DNA of 9,404 bases from an uncultured Methanomethylovorans sp. (GTDB lineage Archaea; Halobacteriota; Methanosarcinia; Methanosarcinales; Methanosarcinaceae): the NCBI GenBank assembly GCA_937968035.1, contig CALBTS010000645.1, positions 1 to 9,404 on the forward strand, read 5' to 3'. How positions within the stretch are numbered: position 1 is the first letter of the stretch; each line of letters opens with the position of its first letter. The notes under the pieces were generated by a model. That model made no database searches. It was not told the origin of the DNA and saw nothing but the letters and a program-made list of their open reading frames with translations. Of this stretch, positions 1 to 5,691 are shown one piece after another. The translations under genes were made by a program, and so were the position numbers.

Positions 1-4
1 TCCT

Positions 5-47
5 GTTCCCGTTTTTACTGCATTGCAGTTCCCATTTTCACTGCATT
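5..47. repeat. Two tandem degenerate 20-bp direct repeats, possible mobile-element end
   Basis: Positions 5-24 and 28-47 match at 18 of 20 bases (GTTCCC, then a T-rich stretch, then ACTGCATT), with a period of 23 bases. The copies are close to the left edge, so further copies could lie outside the window. Short multiple repeats of this kind near a terminus are known from IS21-family elements, and an element lying to the left is one reading. No transposase or terminal dinucleotide can be verified here, so the element family is only a guess. Confidence 0.5.
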
Positions 48-51
48 TTTG
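23..51 (+). promoter_or_regulatory. Weak candidate promoter for the DUF262 gene
   Basis: CATTTTTG at 44-51 matches the Bacteroidota -7 element TAnnTTTG except at its first base. A TTG lies at 23-25, 18 bases upstream, close to the usual -33 spacing. The element falls inside the tandem repeats, so a mobile-element-derived promoter is conceivable. The distance to the preferred start at 184 would give a leader of roughly 120 bases. The match is imperfect and the sequence is T-rich, so chance is quite possible. Confidence 0.22.
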
Positions 52-53
52 CT

Positions 54-78
54 TCTCGATTTCAGACTGACATCGAGA
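54..78. repeat. Perfect 7-bp inverted repeat, 11-base loop
   Basis: TCTCGAT at 54-60 is the exact reverse complement of ATCGAGA at 72-78. There is no T-tract after it on either strand, so it does not look like an intrinsic terminator. It sits just after the tandem repeats and upstream of the DUF262 gene. It could be a protein-binding site, a vestige of a mobile-element end, or chance. Confidence 0.3.
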
Positions 79-183
79 TTAGTCTAGCAATAGCCTATTA
101 GCCGCAGGTTTAAACCGAAGTTCTTGCTCTTCATGTCAGATTACATTATTTTTATTAGTCAAATTTACAAAGCGAATAAAATT

Positions 184-1926
184 ATGTCTTACGAAACCGC
201 CCTTAGAATAGTTGATGTGGTAGACAATATTTATAGAAAGAAATATTTGTTGCCAGCAATTCAAAGAGAATTTGTTTGGAACCCCGAACAGGTAGAAAGG
301 TTGTTTGACAGCCTAATGCAGGATTATCCGATTAGCTCATTTCTATTCTGGAATGTCAGCAAAGAACATGTTCACGATTACGAGTTTTACGAATTTATCA
401 AAGATTATCATGAGAGATACAGCAGACATAATCCAAAAGCTACATTATCAGGCGAAGAAGGTTTAACCGCGATTTTGGATGGACAGCAAAGGCTAACCTC
501 AATATATATAGGTCTTAAGGGATCCTATTCGAATAAGATACCTCGTAAAAGATGGGATAATGATCTTGCCTATCCAAAGAAACTTTTGTATCTGAATCTG
601 ATATCAGAATCAGATGAAACAGATCTTAAATACGATTTTCAATTCCTCATCTCAGAGGAGGCCGGGATAAGGAATAATGATGTTAATTGGTTCAAAGTGT
701 CACAAATACTGGATCTCAAAGAACCTGGAGATGTCAATTCTTACCTAATTGAAACAGGCATCTTCTCTGATTATTCAAAAGAAAAGGCATCATTTGCCAA
801 TAATACTTTGTTTAAACTCCATAACGTGATTCATGAGAAGGGCACAATAAGTTATTATCAGGAAAAGAGCCAGGTACTTGATAAAGTCTTGAATATCTTT
901 ATTCGGATTAACAGCGGAGGTACTATTCTAAGTTATTCAGACCTCCTACTTTCGATAGCTACGGCTCAATGGACAAATCGCGACGCCAGAGAAGAGATTT
1001 TCAGTTTTGTTGACAGTATTAATAGTATTGGGGATGGGTTCAATTTCACAAAAGACTTTGTATTAAAATCCTGCCTTGTGCTCAGTGGAATCAAAGATAT
1101 CGCATTCAAGGTGGATAATTTTAATAAGCCAAATATGCAGAAGATTGAAGATGAATGGGATAAAATTTCTTCTGCAATAAGAATTGCAATTGGACTTATA
1201 TCTGGTTTTGGGTACAGCCGAGAGACTTTGACATCCAATAATGCGATAATTCCCATTGCGTATTTTATTAAGAAAAATGACCTTTCAGAATCGATTATAA
1301 CATCGACAAAAGCGGTTAATGTTAAGGCTAGTATCGCGAAATGGCTCAGACTCTCACTTATTAAACGTGTTTTCAGCGGTCAGCCTGACAATGTTCTCAG
1401 ACCTCTTCGCAGAATAATTGATGAGAATGGTTCTGATTTTCCATTAGATCAGTTCAAGGAGCACTTTAAGGGTACGAATAAATCGCTGTTGTTCAGTAAC
1501 GAAGAAATTGACAATCTCTTAGGGTACAGTTATGACCAGAGTTTTACTTTTTCTGTGCTAGCTCTATTATATCCAGATCTGGATTACAGAAACGTTTTCC
1601 ATATTGATCACATGTTCCCACAGAGCCTGTTCACATATTCAAAGCTGACAAAGAGAAACTTAAGTAGTGTTCATATCCTTGATTTCATAACGAAATATAA
1701 CAGACTGGCTAATTTGCAGTTACTTGAGGAGCGACCAAATCTTGAAAAACGCAATAAGGAATTCGATGTCTGGTTTTCTGAAAGCTTTTCAACAGAATCG
1801 GAAAGATATGCATACAAGGAACGACATATGATACCAGATGTGAATCTTCAGTTTGAGAATTTTCTGGCTTTCTTCAATGAGCGTGAATCTATACTTAAAA
1901 ATAGGTTATGCTCGCTTCTGAAGTAA
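184..1926 (+). CDS. DUF262 + HNH (GmrSD/DUF1524-like) nuclease, probable defence effector
   Basis: A 580-residue protein with the two-part architecture of single-chain GmrSD-like proteins. The N-terminal DUF262 (ParB-like) domain shows QREFVW at residues 27-32, DGQQR at 99-103 (expected nucleotide-binding/hydrolysis motif) and FIRINSGG at 239-246. The C-terminal nuclease domain shows HIDHMFPQ at 473-480, then NRLAN at 506-510 and a later conserved Asn at 519, the His-Asn pattern of the HNH/DUF1524 fold. In characterised relatives (GmrSD, BrxU, SspE) the DUF262 domain hydrolyses nucleotide and gates cleavage of modified DNA; the target of this protein is unknown. No signal peptide or membrane segment is seen, so it is probably cytoplasmic. 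I chose ATG 184 because the conserved block MSYETALRIVDVVDNIY begins the domain immediately. TTG 124 and ATG 133 are in-frame alternatives that would add 20 or 17 residues. No clear Shine-Dalgarno precedes any of them. It converges on the restriction-modification operon. Confidence 0.88.
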   Translation: MSYETALRIVDVVDNIYRKKYLLPAIQREFVWNPEQVERLFDSLMQDYPISSFLFWNVSKEHVHDYEFYEFIKDYHERYSRHNPKATLSGEEGLTAILDGQQRLTSIYIGLKGSYSNKIPRKRWDNDLAYPKKLLYLNLISESDETDLKYDFQFLISEEAGIRNNDVNWFKVSQILDLKEPGDVNSYLIETGIFSDYSKEKASFANNTLFKLHNVIHEKGTISYYQEKSQVLDKVLNIFIRINSGGTILSYSDLLLSIATAQWTNRDAREEIFSFVDSINSIGDGFNFTKDFVLKSCLVLSGIKDIAFKVDNFNKPNMQKIEDEWDKISSAIRIAIGLISGFGYSRETLTSNNAIIPIAYFIKKNDLSESIITSTKAVNVKASIAKWLRLSLIKRVFSGQPDNVLRPLRRIIDENGSDFPLDQFKEHFKGTNKSLLFSNEEIDNLLGYSYDQSFTFSVLALLYPDLDYRNVFHIDHMFPQSLFTYSKLTKRNLSSVHILDFITKYNRLANLQLLEERPNLEKRNKEFDVWFSESFSTESERYAYKERHMIPDVNLQFENFLAFFNERESILKNRLCSLLK

Positions 1927-2153
1927 GACGAACCATTAAAATGGATTCCATGGCTGATTGTTCAAGAACCTGAAATTGGGAGTTACAAAATGAGCAGGAT
2001 CATAGGGATAGACACAACACCCGAGATGCTTACGGATCATCAATTTAACACAATAAGTGGTAAACAGAACACTTACCTGAAGTAGTCAGGCTACTCTAGC
2101 GTGATGTTGTTAGTTTATCTGGTGAATGCAGTTTGTCCGCAATTCTCGTATTA
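1927..2153. other. Convergent intergenic gap without a recognisable terminator
   Basis: This gap separates two convergent genes, so a bidirectional terminator would be expected. Only weak hairpins are visible: CCAT-taaa-ATGG at 1933-1944 and AGTAG-tcagg-CTACT at 2081-2095, neither followed by a T-tract. Apart from one very short reading frame (1990-2085), I see nothing else. Confidence 0.5.
1990..2085 (+). CDS. Tentative 31-residue small ORF, unknown
   Basis: ATG at 1990 opens a 31-codon frame ending at TAG 2083-2085. A purine-rich GGGAG at 1978-1982 lies seven bases before the start, a better ribosome-binding site than any other gene here has. The peptide begins MSRIIGIDTTPEMLTD and matches no family I can name. 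It lies just after the DUF262 gene on the same strand. It could be a small accessory gene, a remnant of a longer gene's start, or noise. A frame this short is expected by chance, so confidence is low. Confidence 0.18.
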   Translation: MSRIIGIDTTPEMLTDHQFNTISGKQNTYLK

Positions 2154-2870
2154 TTAGGAAGATATTTTACTAAATCTAGTTTCGATATCTTTACTCAAAT
2201 CAAAAATCACATTATCAACTATATCCTTCATATTGACTTCTTTTGCGATCTCTCCTGCTGAATGAATCAAATCTCGGTAGAAACATTGGTCACCAGTGAA
2301 TCTATGCCAGAAGTCTTTTCCCATATAGACTGTATATTCTTTTTCTAAAGCTTTTACAAATGAATTCTTTTCACTTTCTTCCCCGTACGTGAGACAGAAA
2401 ACCAAGTCTGATAAGTCGATTTTTAGATTATTTGTCCTAGCAAGATTCTTGACAGCCTGAAAATGGTCTTTTATAGTTTTGATGTCATCTTTATTGATGG
2501 CATTTGGACCAGATTTAAGTTGACAGTATTTTTTTCTTTTATCGATCTGATCCATAAATTCGATATCTATACCAGTTGTAGTTGAACCATATGCACCCAA
2601 AACCTTTGTGATAAAATTTTGCATCTGGGTGCCGAAGGAAGTTGTAATTGAGGTACCCAAGACTCGTGGATATACTAAGGCTCTTGCTAAGGAATAAGGA
2701 TTTGAATTTCCTTCAAGGTAATTTGCTAAGTAATAAAGTAGAAAAGGATTAATATTAAACTCATTTATATCTTTGAGTTTCTCCGTGTTTTTCCTATGGC
2801 TTTCAATTAATGAGTCCCTGAACCATTCTTTAAAGCTTTTAAGTAATCTTATCTTTTCTGTTTGATTCAT
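2154..2870 (-). CDS. Type II restriction endonuclease, probably PmeII-like family
   Basis: A 238-residue protein, the likely cleaving partner of the upstream methyltransferase. Its central region has the look of a PD-(D/E)XK-type active site: GIDIEFMD (D102, E104) followed by a strand ending in CQLKSG (Q117, K119), a D...QxK version of the catalytic core. Flanking blocks such as NPFLLYYLANYLEGNSNP (41-58), YPRVLGTSITTSFGTQ (67-82) and GKDFWHRFTGD (184-194) resemble, from memory, small type II endonucleases annotated as the PmeII family; I could not confirm this by search. The target site cannot be read from sequence. The start is ATG 2870, 32 bases inside the 3' end of the methyltransferase gene in another frame. 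This overlap suggests translational coupling, so the endonuclease would be made after the protective enzyme. The start has only a weak A-rich ribosome-binding region. The gene is complete and AT-rich like its operon partners. Confidence 0.8.
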   Translation of the reverse strand: MNQTEKIRLLKSFKEWFRDSLIESHRKNTEKLKDINEFNINPFLLYYLANYLEGNSNPYSLARALVYPRVLGTSITTSFGTQMQNFITKVLGAYGSTTTGIDIEFMDQIDKRKKYCQLKSGPNAINKDDIKTIKDHFQAVKNLARTNNLKIDLSDLVFCLTYGEESEKNSFVKALEKEYTVYMGKDFWHRFTGDQCFYRDLIHSAGEIAKEVNMKDIVDNVIFDLSKDIETRFSKISS

Positions 2871-4752
2871 CTTTATCTGGACTAAAGATATCCGTCTTAA
2901 TAATTTCGAGTGCTAAGTTATGAATTACATTTGTAGAAACAGCATTGCCAAATTGCTTCTTTGCTATATTTTCATCTTTATGTATCGCAAACCAACTTGG
3001 GAAACCCTGTAGTTTGCCCGCCTCCTTTGCATTAATTTGTCGATATTGTTTAGTCCTTATAATATCTTTAATAAATAACTCTTTATACTCTTTTGGAGAT
3101 GTTCCTTTTATACTTTTTAATGCAATAACGTCTTTAGTACCAGTAGCAGTTAGAGTAGAAAAAATATTGGAGTGAGGGAGGTAAATTCGATAAATACCAT
3201 TTATGCCAGCCGAATTCTTAGAATTGACAAATACATAGCCTTTATTATCAATTTGTTTTAATATTTTTTTCTTAACTAGACCATGTAATTCTTCCTCTTT
3301 CAAATTTGGGATTAGGGAATTTAATTGTAAAAATGTAATGGGATTCCCATCCGCAGTACCATATATTTTTTTCCTCCTGTTTTTCAATATTGTAAGGCAA
3401 ATGTCCTTTTCTCGTTGAGTTGTTTTAATTATGTCCCAGGAATGTACGGTGGTGTGACCATTTCGTGTATCACACAGCACAAAAAAGTCATTCACTTCAT
3501 TAATTTTTTGAAATCTATTTCTTCCCATTGGAATTTTTTCGCCGAATAATTCCTTTGGGTCGAATGTTCTCTTTTCAATGTTGACTTTTTTCTCACTTAA
3601 ACCATCAATAATTTCATATAAGAAGGATTTCTTATTTGTTGATTTTGGAAATTTAAACTGGTATTTAAGATTCAAGTCTTTTCTGAATCCAACAATGAAA
3701 ATGCGATCTCTATTCTGTGGTAATCCAAAATCATAGGAATTAAGTAGTTTGTATTTAACTTTGTATCCAATTTTCTCAAAACTTTCTACGATTAAATCGA
3801 GGTTGGCTTTATTTCTAGGATCAATAAGTCCTTTCACATTTTCAAAAATGAAGGCTTTAGGATTGTTAAGTGCAACTACTCTGATGGAATCGTGCCATAA
3901 TTTTCCTCGTGGATCATCAAAACCTCTCATCTTCCCAGCAACAGACCAGGATTGGCAAGGAACACCTCCAACAATAAGATCAACTTTGAAAGGCATTCTA
4001 TTTATGTTGGTTATACTTCCCAATTCTATTTCATCTGAATTCCAACGACCAATGAAATTAGTTTTATAAGTTTCAATGGCGTTCTTGTCAATTTCAGAAA
4101 AGCCTAAACATTTTCCTCCTAATTCCTCTAGAGGAATTCTAAAACCACCAATGCCTGAAAATAAATCAACAAACGTGAATAAATCATTTCCTAAGGGGTA
4201 ATTAGCGTCGATATACCCTTTGATTTGGTCAATACATCCATCAATATCTTGGTTTATCTCATGCTCCCAAAACCTAAATACTTTCCAATTTGTTTTCTTA
4301 AGGCCATAAGTTACCTCATTATCACGAATTATGTTTTTTTCAATTTTAGCTGACCAAAAATTCTGATTATTATTGATTTTCTGTTTTTCAAAATTGTAAC
4401 CATGCCAAAAGTCGCCATCACAGAAGACAGCTATACGAAACCTAGGCAAAACGAAATCAGGATTTCCTTCGATGCTTTCAATTAATTGGGTAGGTCTACA
4501 ATAATTAATTCTCTCGCGTATTAAGGCCATCTCGAATCTCTTTTCGAGTGAAGTATTTTTACTTGGTATTTTACGCATAGCTTTTGACGTAGAATCAGAG
4601 GGATCTTTAAGTTCATATGTGACATCAGAAATCGTCCTTTTTCTTCTTCTCGGGTACTTCAAAGATGGCTCTACCTGGCCGAATATATTTATTTGATTAT
4701 CTTCAAGGATTGAAGTTGAAGCACTAAGCTTAACAGATTCTTTCTCCTTCAT
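2839..4752 (-). CDS. Vsr mismatch endonuclease fused to C5-cytosine DNA methyltransferase
   Basis: A 637-residue two-enzyme polypeptide. Residues about 57-182 are a Vsr domain: MRKIPSKNT (59-67), E70, NPDFVLPRFRIAVF with catalytic D99, FCDGDFWHG with H117, IIRD with D144, and WEHE (162-165). Vsr nicks beside T:G mismatches produced by 5-methylcytosine deamination. Residues about 193-625 are a Dcm-type methyltransferase: motif I FVDLFSGIGGF (194-204), motif IV GGVPCQ with catalytic C266, motif VI ENV (304-306), motif VIII QNRDR (346-350), a long variable region (about 351-568), then motif IX (around KLQGFP) and motif X QFGNAV (600-605). The linker is only about ten residues. By alignment with E. 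coli Vsr, zinc ligands C66, H71, C73 and C117 are replaced by D114, Y119, F121 and H164, while E25, D51, H69 and D97 have counterparts. The variable region includes a possible winged-helix segment (about 443-512). ATG 4752 follows the regulator's TGA by one base and is preferred; GTG 4761 would add three residues. The gene runs on into the endonuclease gene. Confidence 0.93.
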   Translation of the reverse strand: MKEKESVKLSASTSILEDNQINIFGQVEPSLKYPRRRKRTISDVTYELKDPSDSTSKAMRKIPSKNTSLEKRFEMALIRERINYCRPTQLIESIEGNPDFVLPRFRIAVFCDGDFWHGYNFEKQKINNNQNFWSAKIEKNIIRDNEVTYGLKKTNWKVFRFWEHEINQDIDGCIDQIKGYIDANYPLGNDLFTFVDLFSGIGGFRIPLEELGGKCLGFSEIDKNAIETYKTNFIGRWNSDEIELGSITNINRMPFKVDLIVGGVPCQSWSVAGKMRGFDDPRGKLWHDSIRVVALNNPKAFIFENVKGLIDPRNKANLDLIVESFEKIGYKVKYKLLNSYDFGLPQNRDRIFIVGFRKDLNLKYQFKFPKSTNKKSFLYEIIDGLSEKKVNIEKRTFDPKELFGEKIPMGRNRFQKINEVNDFFVLCDTRNGHTTVHSWDIIKTTQREKDICLTILKNRRKKIYGTADGNPITFLQLNSLIPNLKEEELHGLVKKKILKQIDNKGYVFVNSKNSAGINGIYRIYLPHSNIFSTLTATGTKDVIALKSIKGTSPKEYKELFIKDIIRTKQYRQINAKEAGKLQGFPSWFAIHKDENIAKKQFGNAVSTNVIHNLALEIIKTDIFSPDKDESNRKDKIT

Positions 4753-4753
4753 T

Positions 4754-5068
4754 TCAAGCACGACTAATTGATTTAAAATACTTTACCTTCTTTTCTGCTG
4801 CCTTAAGAATTTTTTCAGAGCCTTCTTCTTGCATTATTTTGTAAGCAATTTGATCACTTAAAAGTTCAAAAAGCAGTAGAGACTCATTCTTATTAAAGAT
4901 CAATGCTAACTTTTTAATCTGCTCTTTAGTGGGTTGCCTCTGGTCTCGTTCAATCTTTCCTAAGAGTGATGGATCGATGTCAAGTTGAGCAGCAATTTTT
5001 CTGAGAGGTAAACCTGATTTTTCACGAAGATTTCTGATGTACTCCCCGAAAGTAGCTATTCTTTCCAT
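4754..5068 (-). CDS. XRE-family HTH regulator, probable controller of the R-M operon
   Basis: A 104-residue protein with an N-terminal Cro/C1-type helix-turn-helix: FGEYIRNLREKSGLPLRKIA, then the recognition-helix region DPSLLGKIERDQRQPT (residues 32-47). The remaining ~55 residues are helical and lysine-rich, longer than the tail of classical C proteins (about 80 residues in all). It is the first gene of the operon. Its TGA (4756-4754) is separated by one base from the preferred start of the methyltransferase fusion, indicating translational coupling. Controller proteins in this position regulate R-M expression. The GGACA half-sites placed across its own promoter suggest negative autoregulation, but this is inference. 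The start ATG 5068 has no clear Shine-Dalgarno, common in Bacteroidota. Its composition is AT-rich like the downstream genes. Confidence 0.88.
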   Translation of the reverse strand: MERIATFGEYIRNLREKSGLPLRKIAAQLDIDPSLLGKIERDQRQPTKEQIKKLALIFNKNESLLLFELLSDQIAYKIMQEEGSEKILKAAEKKVKYFKSISRA

Positions 5069-5086
5069 AGTTATAATTAATTACAA

Positions 5087-5117
5087 CAAATATAAGGACA
5101 AAAAAAGTAAGGACAAA
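5087..5117 (-). promoter_or_regulatory. Bacteroidota-type promoter of the R-M operon
   Basis: Read on the minus strand, TTTG (5117-5114) is followed by exactly 19 bases and then TATATTTG (5094-5087). This is a full match to the Bacteroidota consensus TTTG-N19-TAnnTTTG recognised by the primary sigma factor. Transcription would start near 5080-5083, leaving a leader of roughly a dozen bases before ATG 5068. It should drive all three genes of the operon. Confidence 0.75.
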
Positions 5118-5125
5118 ATATGTCC
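5096..5125. promoter_or_regulatory. Probable operator: three GGACA/TGTCC half-sites over the promoter
   Basis: GGACA occurs at 5096-5100 and 5111-5115 and its inverse TGTCC at 5121-5125. The last two form a perfect inverted repeat with a 5-base centre (5111-5125). The first two sit in longer matching blocks, TAAGGACAAAA at 5093-5103 and 5108-5118, exactly 15 bases apart. The palindrome covers the -33 element and the outer half-site abuts the -7 element, so a bound protein should block RNA polymerase. The XRE regulator starting at 5068 is the obvious candidate ligand. Confidence 0.62.
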
Positions 5126-5691
5126 ACAGAAAAAATTTAAATAATTAATATAAGGGAAGTATTAAAATATCGTTATTTTCCTTTTTCTATGTGCATACTG
5201 TGTATCATATGCACTTATTGCACCTTATCAGATTGACCATATCTAATTTGGATTTTGATGACAGCCTTTTCACGGCTGAGGGTGGTTAAACAAGTTTGCC
5301 CCTTTTGGTTCTTAAGCATAGAAAACGCCGCTTTTTCAGGAATTGATGGGCTGTAAATTTGAGAACAAAAGAGTAGTGTTTTGAGGAACAATACCCCAGT
5401 GACTTATTTATAAATAAATAGCACTTTTCTAGTAAGGTTTCTTCAAGGCCTAAAAGATTGTCTATCTTTCCCGCATTCTGTTACTCTATCCCTGGAGCAC
5501 GTTTTTCTGGCACTTGTAAAGCAATCTATCAGGCACAGGAGTACCACGGTTTTCAACTTCAACTGAACTGGCCTACCCTGCCGTTGTCGCAACATTGTGA
5601 ATGGTTAACGTGGAATCCTTTTCTTTTAAACCCGCATGGATTTTTCATCGTTATTATTTGTTTAGAGATCCAGGAAAGTTATTTCTTATCT
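5126..5691. other. Gene-poor intergenic stretch between the R-M operon and the helicase gene
   Basis: I see no convincing gene, tRNA or terminator here. Small structures are present: a CAGCC/GGCTG hairpin with a 7-base loop at 5262-5278, a perfect 14-bp AT palindrome at 5404-5417, and an isolated TAAATTTG (5354-5361, plus strand) resembling a -7 element but lacking a -33 partner. A reading frame starting with TTG at 5458 on the plus strand looks like noise and runs antisense into the helicase gene. The stretch marks the change from AT-rich to more GC-rich sequence and may be a junction of an acquired segment. Confidence 0.5.
5404..5417. repeat. Perfect 14-bp AT-only palindrome
   Basis: The sequence TTATTTATAAATAA is its own reverse complement. 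It is all A/T, which raises the chance of coincidence, and it lies far from any confident gene start. It could be a binding site for a regulator or a melting-prone spot; no partner is evident. Confidence 0.25.

Noticed and set aside
5..47. Tandem repeats as a CRISPR array
   Set aside because: The copies are separated by only three bases, far too little for spacers.
107..116. GGTTTAAACC palindrome before the DUF262 gene
   Set aside because: Only 10 bases, does not extend, and no second copy was seen; probably chance.
5262..5278. CAGCC/GGCTG hairpin as a terminator
   Set aside because: Five-bp stem and no T-tract on either strand; also too far from both flanking gene ends.
5354..5361. TAAATTTG as a second plus-strand promoter
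   Set aside because: No TTG/TTTG at the right distance upstream and no credible gene downstream.
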